From an uncultured Prevotella sp. (GTDB taxonomy: Bacteria > Bacteroidota > Bacteroidia > Bacteroidales > Bacteroidaceae), in the NCBI GenBank assembly GCA_900315765.1, contig ONAK01000040.1:1-53183 (forward strand): a stretch of DNA of 53,183 nucleotides, written 5' to 3'. How positions within the stretch are numbered: position 1 is the first letter of the stretch; the number at the start of each line of letters is the position of its first letter. Under the pieces are notes generated by a model that ran no database searches, was not told where the DNA came from, and saw only the letters and a program-made list of their open reading frames with translations. Below are positions 27,153 to 35,366 of the stretch, piece after piece. The translations under genes were made by a program, and so were the position numbers.

Positions 27153-28493
27153 ATGATTATGGAGAACAATATGAATATGGATATCCTTGACTTCGGATCA
27201 CCGGAGAAGGAGCACAGCATCATCAAAGTTATTGGTGTTGGTGGTGGTGGCGGTAATGCTGTAAACCACATGTACCGTGAGGGCATTCACGATGTAACCT
27301 TCGTGCTTTGCAACACCGACAACCAAGCACTTAACGATTCGCCAGTACCCGTACATCTCCAGTTGGGTAAGGAAGGACTTGGTGCTGGTAACAAGCCCGA
27401 GAAGGCCCGTCAGGCAGCAGAAGAGAGTATTGAAGATATCCGCACCATGCTTAACGACGGTACCCGCATGGCATTCATCACCGCAGGTATGGGTGGTGGT
27501 ACCGGAACAGGTGCTGCACCAGTCATCGCTCGTGTTTCAAAGGAGTTGGGAATTCTTACTGTTGGTATTGTTACCATCCCATTCCGTTTCGAAGGTGATC
27601 GCAAAATCGACCAGGCTCTTGATGGCGTAGAAGAGATGTCAAAGCATGTCGACGCTCTGCTTGTCATCAACAACGAGCGCCTTCGCGAGATATATCCTGA
27701 GCTCTCTGTACTCGATGCTTTCGGCAAAGCAGACGACACGCTCAGCGTAGCTGCAAAATCTATTGCAGAGATTATCACCGTTCACGGACTCATCAACCTC
27801 GACTTCAATGATGTTAAGACTGTACTCAAGGATGGTGGTGTAGCCATCATGTCAACAGGTTATGGTGAAGGCGAAGGACGTGTTAAGAAGGCCATTGAGG
27901 ATGCGCTCAACTCTCCTCTGCTTAACGATAACGATATCTTCAACTCTAAGAAGATTCTGCTCTCCATCTCATTTGCAGGCTCTAAGGACGGTCAGTCATC
28001 GCTGATGATGGAAGAAATGAATGATGTTAACGACTTCATGGCTAAGTTCGGCAACGATTTCGAAATCAAGTGGGGTCTTGCCACCGATATCGAACTCGGC
28101 AAGAAAGTTAAGGTTACCATTCTGGCTACCGGCTTCGGCATTGAGAATGTAGATGGTATGAACGGTCACCTCAAGAAGCACAGCCAGGAAGACATCAACC
28201 GCATTGCTGCAGAACAGGAGAAAGCAGCCGAGCGCCAGGATCGTCGCAACCGCTACTACGGCGGCGAGGGAGCCACCAAGCGCTACAAGCGTCGTCCAAA
28301 CATCTACCTATTCCGTCCAGAAGACCTTGACAACGACGATGTCATCTCAGCTGTAGAGCAGACTCCAACTTACAAGCGTACACGCGAGATCCTCGACAGC
28401 ATCAACTCTCAGGCAAGCAACGAGGTGATTACGATTGAGGAACCCGTTCAGGATTCACAAGAGCCCATACAGGGAACCATTAAGTTTATGTAA
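27153..28493 (+). CDS. ftsZ: Cell division protein FtsZ
   Basis: 446 residues; the start at 27153 or the ATG at 27159 are both possible. The GTPase domain has IGVGGGGGNAVNHMY, the tubulin signature GGGTGTGAAP, and the T7 loop NLDFNDVKTVL. The C-terminal part has a variable linker rich in Arg and Tyr, then TPTYKRTRE, which may serve as the conserved tail peptide. A further 40 residues end in PIQGTIKFM. It forms the Z-ring. It is the last gene of the cluster and convergent with recO, whose stop lies 12 bp away. Confidence 0.96.
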   Translation: MIMENNMNMDILDFGSPEKEHSIIKVIGVGGGGGNAVNHMYREGIHDVTFVLCNTDNQALNDSPVPVHLQLGKEGLGAGNKPEKARQAAEESIEDIRTMLNDGTRMAFITAGMGGGTGTGAAPVIARVSKELGILTVGIVTIPFRFEGDRKIDQALDGVEEMSKHVDALLVINNERLREIYPELSVLDAFGKADDTLSVAAKSIAEIITVHGLINLDFNDVKTVLKDGGVAIMSTGYGEGEGRVKKAIEDALNSPLLNDNDIFNSKKILLSISFAGSKDGQSSLMMEEMNDVNDFMAKFGNDFEIKWGLATDIELGKKVKVTILATGFGIENVDGMNGHLKKHSQEDINRIAAEQEKAAERQDRRNRYYGGEGATKRYKRRPNIYLFRPEDLDNDDVISAVEQTPTYKRTREILDSINSQASNEVITIEEPVQDSQEPIQGTIKFM

Positions 28494-28504
28494 ATCCGCT
28501 TACC

Positions 28505-29230
28505 TTATTGATATAAGGCTTGCAATACTTCTATCGACTTCATCTCTGGGAAATCTGGCAGATGAAGTCGATAATATTTGATGGATATCTCAAGCAGTCG
28601 GTTCCTGTCATGGTGCGACATACGGAACAGATGCATCGTAGGAAAGTCCATTCGCATCATCAGTTGTACCTTCTGAGCCTCCTCAGGCTGCAGGAAATCA
28701 CGATGCACAGGGGTATTCCTCATAAACTCACTCTCACGCAAGTCAAAGTAATCCCCCTCCTCAAAGTCATCCAGGTTTGGGTAAAAACCTAAGAATCGCG
28801 TCAGCCTCAACAGAAATACCAGATGGAAATTAGCATAGCTTGTCTGCTGACCGTCAAGCCACATGATACTATACTCCAGATAATCGTAAAGCAACTCATT
28901 ACGCTGTTCCGAGCGCAAAGCGTAATACAGGAACTCAGCCACAAAAAGCGATATGGCCAACTTATCAGGCTCAAACGGAATCGATGCAAACGGCGTGAGC
29001 ATTCGTACATCGGCAAGCTTTTGCAGTTGCAGCTTGGGGCGAATATCAGTCTCTATCTCCAACAAGGTAAGCGGTTGGAAAAACTGCTTTTTTATCTTAC
29101 TTTTTGATGTCTTGGGTATACTGACGATAAACGACTGCCTACCAAACGCTCTGGTAAACATATCGACAATCAGTCTTGACTCGCCATATTTGAGCGAATG
29201 CAGCACAATAGCCTGAGTTTTCGTCAACAT
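28505..29230 (-). CDS. recO: DNA repair protein RecO
   Basis: 241 residues from the ATG at 29230. Six extra codons upstream lie between the ATG and the -7 element, so they are unlikely to be used. The OB-fold start MLTKTQAIVLHSLKYGESR is typical, followed by FTRAFGRQSFIVS and the helical domain (FVAEFLYYALRSEQRN). RecO loads RecA onto SSB-coated DNA with RecR. It has no zinc-cysteine cluster, which is common in Bacteroidetes. A promoter lies just upstream. Confidence 0.92.
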   Translation of the reverse strand: MLTKTQAIVLHSLKYGESRLIVDMFTRAFGRQSFIVSIPKTSKSKIKKQFFQPLTLLEIETDIRPKLQLQKLADVRMLTPFASIPFEPDKLAISLFVAEFLYYALRSEQRNELLYDYLEYSIMWLDGQQTSYANFHLVFLLRLTRFLGFYPNLDDFEEGDYFDLRESEFMRNTPVHRDFLQPEEAQKVQLMMRMDFPTMHLFRMSHHDRNRLLEISIKYYRLHLPDFPEMKSIEVLQALYQ

Positions 29231-29237
29231 AATGGTG

Positions 29238-29245
29238 CAAAGATA
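29238..29245 (-). promoter_or_regulatory. -7 element of recO
   Basis: TATCTTTG on the minus strand lies only 7 bp above the ATG at 29230, giving an almost leaderless mRNA. No good -33 is seen. It fixes the recO start. Confidence 0.65.
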
Positions 29246-29285
29246 CACATTTTATTCATTAATATGTTATTTTTTACTAAAAAAA

Positions 29286-29317
29286 TTTGGTAGAATGGAA
29301 AAATAGTAGTACTTTTG
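29286..29317 (+). promoter_or_regulatory. Promoter of the tRNA-Glu / rpsT transcript
   Basis: TTTG at 29286-29289 and TACTTTTG at 29310-29317 with a 20-bp spacer fit the -33/-7 consensus. The tRNA begins 18 bp below the -7 box. Confidence 0.7.
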
Positions 29318-29335
29318 CACCCGCATTTCATGAAC

Positions 29336-29407
29336 GGTCCCTTCGTCTATCGGTTAGGACGAGAGATTTTCATTCTCTAAAGAGGAGTTCGACTCTCCTA
29401 GGGACTA
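29336..29407 (+). tRNA. tRNA-Glu (UUC anticodon)
   Basis: A 72-nt cloverleaf. Acceptor GGTCCCT pairs with AGGGACT at 29400-29406, with a G-U pair at the end and discriminator A. The D-loop contains GGTTAGGAC. The anticodon stem AGAGA/TCTCT encloses TTTTCAT (anticodon TTC). The T-arm has GAGGAGTTCGACTCTCC. CCA is not encoded. Confidence 0.95.
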
Positions 29408-29420
29408 CAAAATTTAAATC

Positions 29421-29503
29421 TTCCATCTGCACAGCCATGTGCTACCAAACTAAAAGTTGGGATAAGGTGGTAGAGGGTTCGCAAGAGCCCGCCCAGGGCA
29501 GCC
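29421..29503 (+). ncRNA. Structured leader between tRNA-Glu and rpsT (candidate cis-regulatory RNA)
   Basis: Between the tRNA and rpsT the sequence can fold into several helices: CCAAACT/AGTTGG (29445-29460), CTACC (29442-29446) with GGTAG (29469-29473) as an alternative, and GGGTTC-GCAA-GAGCCC (29475-29490), which has a GNRA tetraloop. CTGC (29427) can pair with GCAG (29498). The region is GC-rich in an AT-rich gap. S20 is autoregulated in other bacteria, so a leader that senses S20 or the upstream tRNA processing is plausible. I do not recognise it securely as a known family. Confidence 0.4.
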
Positions 29504-29558
29504 ATTACGACGTAAGACCCATAAGCTTTATAATTAACAATTTAAATTTCAAAAAAAC

Positions 29559-29813
29559 ATGGCAAATCACAAGTCATCAGTGAAGAGAATCCGTCAGGAG
29601 AAGAAAAGAGCACTTCACAACCACTACTACGCAAAGACAATGCGTAACGCAGTTCGCAAGCTCCGTGCTACAACAAACAAGGAAGAGGCTGTAGCTCTGT
29701 ATCCAAAAGTACAGAAGATGCTGGATAAGCTGGCTAAGACCAACATCATCCACAAGAACAAGGCCGCTAACCTGAAGTCAAGCCTTGCACTGCACGTTAA
29801 TCAGCTGGGATAA
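29559..29813 (+). CDS. rpsT: 30S ribosomal protein S20
   Basis: 84 residues, very basic and helical: [21 protein letters not shown] at the start, RNAVRKL, and [20 protein letters not shown] at the end. It binds 16S rRNA in the body of the small subunit. It lies downstream of tRNA-Glu and a structured leader and is followed by a strong terminator. Confidence 0.97.
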   Translation: MANHKSSVKRIRQEKKRALHNHYYAKTMRNAVRKLRATTNKEEAVALYPKVQKMLDKLAKTNIIHKNKAANLKSSLALHVNQLG

Positions 29814-29835
29814 TTTTTCCACCCATTGATAAAAC

Positions 29836-29873
29836 AAAGCCGTGGCCCGATAGGGTTGCGGCTTTATTTTTTT
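29836..29873 (+). terminator. Rho-independent terminator after rpsT
   Basis: A 13-bp stem, AAAGCCGTGGCCC / GGGTTGCGGCTTT (three G-U pairs), loop GATA, then ATTTTTTT. It lies 22 bp after the rpsT stop. Confidence 0.92.
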
Positions 29874-29916
29874 GGATTTTTAGCAGATAAACTACGTTTA
29901 TCTGAACTTTTTTTCG

Positions 29917-29924
29917 TACCTTTG
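29917..29924 (+). promoter_or_regulatory. -7 element of gyrB
   Basis: TACCTTTG, 27 bp upstream of the gyrB ATG at 29952 and below the rpsT terminator. No clear -33. Confidence 0.65.
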
Positions 29925-29951
29925 CAACCAATTAGTGCAATTAATAACAAA

Positions 29952-31928
29952 ATGACAGAAGAACAACTGAACCAAGAACAAAACTACTCCGCGAGTAACA
30001 TTCAGGTACTCGAGGGTCTGGAAGCCGTACGTAAGCGTCCTGCTATGTACATTGGCGACATCAGCGAGAAGGGTCTCCACCATCTGGTAAACGAAACCGT
30101 CGACAACTCTATCGACGAGGCGATGGCTGGTTATTGTACTCACATCGAAGTAACTATCAACGAAGATAATTCTATTACAGTACAGGACAATGGTCGTGGT
30201 ATCCCTGTAGATGAGCACGAGAAGATGCACAAGAGTGCGCTCGAGGTTGTAATGACCGTGCTCCACGCAGGTGGTAAGTTCGACAAGGGTTCCTATAAGG
30301 TGTCAGGCGGTCTGCACGGTGTAGGTGTAAGCTGTGTAAACGCACTCTCTACCCACATGCTGTCGCAGGTATTCCGCAATGGTCATATCTACCAGCAGGA
30401 ATATGAGAAGGGAAAGCCCCTCTACGACGTTAAGATTGTAGGCGATACCGACAAGACAGGTACCCGCCAGCAGTTCTGGCCCGACGGCAGCATCTTTACT
30501 ACTACAGAATACAAGTATGATATCATCGCTAAGCGTATGCGTGAGTTGGCTTATCTGAATGCCGGTATCACCATCACACTTACCGACCTCCGCCCTGATG
30601 AGGAGGGCAATCTCCGTCAGCCCGAGGTATTCCACGCCAAGGAAGGTCTGAAGGAGTTCGTTCGCTACGTCGATCGTCACCGCACCTCAATCATCGGCGA
30701 TCCTATCTGTCTGAAGACAGAGAAGGATGGTGTGCCCATCGAGGTAGCCCTGCTCTATAACAGCGATTACTCAGAGAATATCCACTCTTACGTTAATAAT
30801 ATCAACACCATCGAGGGTGGTACCCACCTCACTGGTTTCCGCATCGCCCTGGCCCGTACACTCAAGAAGTATGCCGACGAGGACGATCAGCTGCGCAAGC
30901 AGATTGAGAAGGCCAAGATTGAGGTTGCTCAGGACGATTTCCGCGAGGGTCTCACCGCTATCATCTCTGTAAAGGTAGCCGAGCCTCAGTTCGAGGGTCA
31001 GACCAAGACCAAGCTGGGTAACAGCGAGGTGAACGGTGCCGTACAGAAGGCCGTAGGCGAGGCAATGACCAACTACCTGGAGGAGAACCCCAAAGAGGCT
31101 CACACCATCTGCGAGAAGGTTATTCTGGCCGCTACAGCACGTATTGCAGCCCGCAAGGCCCGTGAGAGTGTACAGCGCAAGAATCCTATGACTGGTGGCG
31201 GTCTGCCTGGTAAACTGGCCGACTGCTCTAATAAGGATCCCAAGGAGTGTGAGATATTCCTCGTCGAGGGTGACTCGGCCGGTGGTTCAGCCAAGCAGGG
31301 TCGCGACCGTCACTTCCAGGCCATCCTGCCTCTGCGTGGTAAGATTCTGAATGTAGAGAAGGTACAGTGGCACCGTGTGTTCGAGGCCGAGTCGGTGATG
31401 AACATCATTCAGAGTATCGGTGTACGCTTCGGCGTTGACGGCGAAGACTCTAAGGACGCCAATATCGACAAGCTGCGTTACGATAAGATTATCATCATGA
31501 CCGACGCCGACGTCGATGGTTCTCACATCGACACACTGATCATGACACTCTTCTATCGCTTCATGCCACAGGTTATCCAGGGCGGTCATCTCTACATCGC
31601 TACCCCACCACTCTACAAGTGTACTTATAAGAAGACCTCAGAGTACTGCTACACTGAGCAGCAGCGCCAGGCATTCATCGATAAGTACGTGGCTGGTAAC
31701 GGCGACGACAAGGCTCTGCACACCCAGCGCTACAAAGGTCTTGGTGAGATGAACCCAGAGCAGCTTTGGGAGACCACTATGAATCCCGAGAACCGCTTGC
31801 TCAAGCAGGTAACCATCGAGAATGCCGCCGAGGCCGACGAGATCTTCTCAATGCTGATGGGCGACGACGTAGAACCACGCCGTGAGTTCATCGAGAAGAA
31901 CGCCACCTACGCTAACATCGACGCGTAA
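29952..31928 (+). CDS. gyrB: DNA gyrase subunit B
   Basis: 658 residues from the ATG at 29952; an earlier in-frame start at 29826 would span the rpsT terminator. The GHKL ATPase domain has DNSIDEAMAGY, DNGRGIPVDEH and GGLHGVGVS. The TOPRIM domain has LVEGDSAGGSAKQGRDR and DADVDGSHI, and the tail has QRYKGLGEMNPEQLWETTM. With GyrA (not in the window) it introduces negative supercoils. The length, without the long insert of proteobacterial GyrB, is normal for Bacteroidetes. ParE is the alternative, but the RKRPAMYIGDISEKGLHHL start fits GyrB. Confidence 0.93.
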   Translation: MTEEQLNQEQNYSASNIQVLEGLEAVRKRPAMYIGDISEKGLHHLVNETVDNSIDEAMAGYCTHIEVTINEDNSITVQDNGRGIPVDEHEKMHKSALEVVMTVLHAGGKFDKGSYKVSGGLHGVGVSCVNALSTHMLSQVFRNGHIYQQEYEKGKPLYDVKIVGDTDKTGTRQQFWPDGSIFTTTEYKYDIIAKRMRELAYLNAGITITLTDLRPDEEGNLRQPEVFHAKEGLKEFVRYVDRHRTSIIGDPICLKTEKDGVPIEVALLYNSDYSENIHSYVNNINTIEGGTHLTGFRIALARTLKKYADEDDQLRKQIEKAKIEVAQDDFREGLTAIISVKVAEPQFEGQTKTKLGNSEVNGAVQKAVGEAMTNYLEENPKEAHTICEKVILAATARIAARKARESVQRKNPMTGGGLPGKLADCSNKDPKECEIFLVEGDSAGGSAKQGRDRHFQAILPLRGKILNVEKVQWHRVFEAESVMNIIQSIGVRFGVDGEDSKDANIDKLRYDKIIIMTDADVDGSHIDTLIMTLFYRFMPQVIQGGHLYIATPPLYKCTYKKTSEYCYTEQQRQAFIDKYVAGNGDDKALHTQRYKGLGEMNPEQLWETTMNPENRLLKQVTIENAAEADEIFSMLMGDDVEPRREFIEKNATYANIDA

Positions 31929-31949
31929 ACTATCGCAATCCCCTCTATA

Positions 31950-31995
31950 TTCGGGCGGAACCCTCCCCTTTTCAACAAGGCAGGTTCCGCCCGAA
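31950..31995. repeat. Long inverted repeat after gyrB
   Basis: TTCGGGCGGAACC (31950-31962) and GGTTCCGCCCGAA (31983-31995) are perfect 13-bp inverted repeats around a 20-nt loop. No U-tract follows, so it is not a textbook terminator. It may slow transcription, protect the gyrB 3' end, or be an operator for the regulator gene that starts 20 bp later. Confidence 0.7.
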
Positions 31996-32014
31996 ATTAT
32001 GAATCTACTGAATA

Positions 32015-33751
32015 ATGAAGAAACTGCTATATATTATAATAGGTGTAACTCTGCTAGCAGCCTGCTCCGAACAAAAGAAGTATGTCGATGCATTAGACAG
32101 AGCTAAGACAATAACAAATGATTATCCAGATTCCGCTCTTTCGATATTGGATAGCCTTGGCATGCACGAAGAAGAATTCAGCAAACATTTCAAGATGCAA
32201 TACCAATTGCATCGCATAAACACATATAATAAGCTTGACTCCACATTCCGATCAACAAAAGAAGCCCAGGAACTAGCCGATTACTTTAAGGAGAACGGCA
32301 CAGCCAACGAACAAATGCTGGCCTATTACCTCCTTGGGAGGACATACTACGACACTCACGAAGCTCCAATGGCATTAAGATGTTTCCAAATAGCATCAGA
32401 AAAAGCAGATACAACATCCGATGATTGTGATTATCGCCAACTCAGCCGCATCTATGGACAGATGAGTAATATTTTTTATCAGCAAAACTTAATGGAGAGG
32501 TCGTTGGAGAGCGGAGAAAAAGCTATCAAATATGGTTGGAAAGGAAAAGACACGCTTAACACTCTATTAGAAATGGGTGGACAAGTATATACTTACGAAA
32601 GGTTATTAAAAAAAGACACGGCTGTTATTGTATGCGAGAATGTCGTCTCTCTACTTGAAAAGAATGGTCATCACCAGTTAGCAGCAGCCTTTCTCGGCTC
32701 CATCATAAGAAATCTAATAGAATCGGGACAGAAAGAGAAAGCTAAAAAATATATGAACATTTATGAAGTCCAGTCGGGTTATTTCGACAACAAAGGCAAC
32801 ATAGAGAAAGGACGTGAAATTTATTATTATTCCAAAGGCCAATATTTTCTTGCATCTCAACAATACGATTCTGCAGAGTATTATTTCAGGAAAGAGCTGA
32901 GAACCGGTAAAGACTTTAATAATCAGAATGCAGCCTCTAGAGGACTGGCCCAACTTTTTCAACAGAAACACATTGGAGATTCCGCTGCTAAATATGCCCT
33001 TTATAGCTATGAGATGAACGACTCGGTTTATGCCCGAATGGCAACAAATGAAGTAGAGCAAATGAAAACTCTCTATGACTATTCACATAACCAGGAGATA
33101 GCTCATCAAGAAAAAGAAAAAGCCAAAAGCGAACACATTAAAGCTCAAATTATAAGCGCCATAACACTATTGATAATTATAATCACCATTGCAGTAATTC
33201 GACGAGAAAGGAGAAAGCGCAAAGTTGCCCTTTCAAAATACGAACAAAGCATCTCTGATTTAGCAAAAATTCAAGCAGATATTATAAAATTACGCGCACA
33301 TAAATCTGAATATGAGCATTTAATTTCGAACAAAGAAAAAGAAGTTAATAGGTTAAACTCTGAAATTTATCTATATAAGGAGAAATTAGGTAAACAAAAG
33401 GAGTCTGCCGAATCTCTGTTGATAAAATCCCAAGAATATGGCGATTTAAGGAAGTATGCAGGAAGAGGGGTTGTGTTCAGCGATGAGATGTGGCATCAAG
33501 TAGATGTGATGGTTATCGATATATTACCTAATTTTTACAAGTTCATCTCGTCAAAAAAACTAGAATTAAACGACCATGAATTTAAGGTTTGTATTCTCAT
33601 TCGACTACACCTTACTCCAAAAGAAGTAGCAAATGCTTTAGGTCTATCACCATCATCAATTACTAAGATACGCAATAATATGATGAAAAAACTATTTGGG
33701 ATGGAAGGAAAATCCAAAGAACTCGACGAAAAGCTGCAGCAATATTCATAA
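32015..33751 (+). CDS. Membrane-spanning TPR / HTH transcriptional regulator
   Basis: 578 residues. The N terminus MKKLLYIIIGVTLLAAC is a lipoprotein-type signal. TPR-like helices (about 25-350; AYYLLGRTYYDTHEAPMAL, FLASQQYDSAEYYFRKEL) are followed by a TM (about 378-396, ISAITLLIIIITIAV), a basic stop RRERRKRK, a coiled coil (400-470), and a C-terminal HTH (HLTPKEVANALGLSPSSIT, about 535-560). This is the Bacteroidetes one-component type in which a periplasmic TPR sensor is joined directly to a cytoplasmic DNA-binding domain. It precedes the toxin operon on the same strand and may control it. The ligand is unknown. Confidence 0.8.
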   Translation: MKKLLYIIIGVTLLAACSEQKKYVDALDRAKTITNDYPDSALSILDSLGMHEEEFSKHFKMQYQLHRINTYNKLDSTFRSTKEAQELADYFKENGTANEQMLAYYLLGRTYYDTHEAPMALRCFQIASEKADTTSDDCDYRQLSRIYGQMSNIFYQQNLMERSLESGEKAIKYGWKGKDTLNTLLEMGGQVYTYERLLKKDTAVIVCENVVSLLEKNGHHQLAAAFLGSIIRNLIESGQKEKAKKYMNIYEVQSGYFDNKGNIEKGREIYYYSKGQYFLASQQYDSAEYYFRKELRTGKDFNNQNAASRGLAQLFQQKHIGDSAAKYALYSYEMNDSVYARMATNEVEQMKTLYDYSHNQEIAHQEKEKAKSEHIKAQIISAITLLIIIITIAVIRRERRKRKVALSKYEQSISDLAKIQADIIKLRAHKSEYEHLISNKEKEVNRLNSEIYLYKEKLGKQKESAESLLIKSQEYGDLRKYAGRGVVFSDEMWHQVDVMVIDILPNFYKFISSKKLELNDHEFKVCILIRLHLTPKEVANALGLSPSSITKIRNNMMKKLFGMEGKSKELDEKLQQYS

Positions 33752-33826
33752 ATGCAGCCCTCCACGCTTAAGGAGAATAAGAACGTAAACGATTGATTAC
33801 AAACACTTTACGCATAAGTAAATTTT

Positions 33827-33846
33827 GGGTAAATTCTTATTTACCC
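33827..33846. repeat. Inverted repeat between the regulator and the toxin operon
   Basis: GGGTAAAT-TCTT-ATTTACCC is a perfect 8-bp inverted repeat followed by ATTTTTC. It could be a weak terminator for the regulator gene or an operator. The 190-bp gap otherwise holds only a poor -7 match (TACCTTTA at 33876-33883). Confidence 0.6.
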
Positions 33847-33941
33847 ATTTTTCATGTTTTCTTTAAACTTTACCATACCTTTACTACCGCTTTGGTGAAA
33901 AGTTACCGAATAAACAATAACTAATAGAAAAAAAAGAAAAG

Positions 33942-34298
33942 ATGAAGAAACTATTATTCGTTCTACTTTCAATGCTATTTTTTAGCAGTAGTCCCATGAT
34001 GGGAGAAGAGAAAATGATTGATTTGAACCTAGAGATTATTGATGATAGTCCTGCAGGCCCCGGACGAGGAAAGGCTCCAATCCGAAAGCCTATTGTAAAT
34101 CAGGAAGGTCAGAAAATCACCTTCTTAAGTTCACATCCAGAGTACACTATAAATATTATACAGAATGACGAAGTAATATATTCATTCGTTATACCATCAG
34201 AAGTTTCTAAGTTTGAAATTCCTACTTATGTTGAAGGCGAATGTATTCTTCAGCTAATAACTGGAAGATTTTGCTTTTGGGGAATTGTATCATTCTAA
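33942..34298 (+). CDS. Small secreted protein, DUF3244-like
   Basis: 118 residues. The signal peptide MKKLLFVLLSMLFFSSSPMMG is followed by an acidic stretch, a basic Pro-rich linker (PGRGKAPIRKPIVNQ) and an Ig-like strand pattern (YTINIIQNDEVIYSFVIP). This matches the small secreted DUF3244 proteins of Bacteroidales. It lies 6 bp before the next gene and opens the apparent toxin operon. No enzymatic motif is visible. It may be an adaptor or envelope component; its function is unknown. Confidence 0.6.
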   Translation: MKKLLFVLLSMLFFSSSPMMGEEKMIDLNLEIIDDSPAGPGRGKAPIRKPIVNQEGQKITFLSSHPEYTINIIQNDEVIYSFVIPSEVSKFEIPTYVEGECILQLITGRFCFWGIVSF

Positions 34299-34304
34299 AT
34301 ACGT

Positions 34305-35366
34305 ATGAAAAAAATCGTTTTCATTTCCGCTTTAGCGTGGCTATTCGGGATGCAACCGATCTGTGCTCAGGTGAATCTGTCTGACATGGATTTGTCTTCA
34401 GCTGATAGCTTGATAAAAAACAGAATCCGCTATTTTTCTCCAGGTAATGGAGGAAGAGGCAAAGTGTGGGACTTTTCCAAGAAACTTAGTTCAAAGGAGT
34501 CTTTACAAATTAAATTCATGAAGGATAGTACTGGTGTAATATCTATTACAGAACCAAGCAAAATCAACCATTATCGCACCACTCCCGACACGCTCATACT
34601 CATTGGCAGCGAGTCGCCTTTGGATAAGAGAGAGTATGCTAGAGAGAAAGTTTCCAAACTATTCCCTCTGGAATTTGGCGACTCTATTATTATGCCCTTC
34701 AGATGTGAGGGTGTGTATTGTGGTGATCATCCGTTCCGTGAAGTAGGAACATCTATCGTCAAGGTTGATGCTGACGGCCTAATTATTCTTTCAGAGAATA
34801 AGACCATAGAAAATGTACGAAGAGTGCATACTATCGACTCTTATTCTATATGTATGGACATTGACTCAGCCGCCCTCGACACAGCAAAGCTGACGCAGAT
34901 AATCGATGAACGCTATGAATGGTATCTGCCTTATTCCCAATATCCGATAATAGAAGATGTGACAAGTACAACATATTTAGATATGAATGTGATTGGCACA
35001 ACAAGATATGCATACTGCAACCTACCAGAAGATGATACAGCATTCTACATTACCCCCGAAGATGAGAACGGAGTGGTAGACCCAGACTACTCTTCTGACG
35101 GAGAACCACAGACTCCAGATGTAATTCATTACAGTTTAGAGACCAACGGAAAGATAATCCAGTTGACATACGATCTTGACGAAGATGTATCCATCACAAC
35201 GATTGTAGCCAGTCACACAGGAATGCTCTGTTTGAATAAGCAGTGGACACAGAGCGCCGGACAAGGATATGTCCAGCAGATAGACTGCAACGGATTACGT
35301 CCGGGCATATATATTCTTTATATCAACGTAAACGGAAAAGTGTATAGCGAAAAGGTAACATTATGA
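34305..35366 (+). CDS. Secreted protein with C-terminal Ig-like/T9SS-type sorting-like domain
   Basis: 353 residues with a signal peptide (MKKIVFISALAWLFGMQPICAQ). The middle part is not recognised. The last 70 residues end in LRPGIYILYINVNGKVYSEK, the strand pattern of T9SS type-A sorting domains and related Ig-like C termini. If it is a true sorting domain, the protein is exported across the outer membrane. It overlaps the first RHS gene by 4 bp (ATGA), so it is probably translated together with it. A role in presenting or exporting the RHS protein is an inference from position only. Confidence 0.55.
   Translation: MKKIVFISALAWLFGMQPICAQVNLSDMDLSSADSLIKNRIRYFSPGNGGRGKVWDFSKKLSSKESLQIKFMKDSTGVISITEPSKINHYRTTPDTLILIGSESPLDKREYAREKVSKLFPLEFGDSIIMPFRCEGVYCGDHPFREVGTSIVKVDADGLIILSENKTIENVRRVHTIDSYSICMDIDSAALDTAKLTQIIDERYEWYLPYSQYPIIEDVTSTTYLDMNVIGTTRYAYCNLPEDDTAFYITPEDENGVVDPDYSSDGEPQTPDVIHYSLETNGKIIQLTYDLDEDVSITTIVASHTGMLCLNKQWTQSAGQGYVQQIDCNGLRPGIYILYINVNGKVYSEKVTL

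Noticed and set aside
29421-29503. A second tRNA next to tRNA-Glu
   Set aside because: Parts look tRNA-like (GTGCTACC, GGGTTCGCAAGAGCCC), but no complete cloverleaf or anticodon arm can be drawn.
29287-29583. 98-codon ORF spanning tRNA-Glu and the rpsT leader
   Set aside because: It runs through the tRNA gene and a structured leader and has no coding character; it is a chance ORF.
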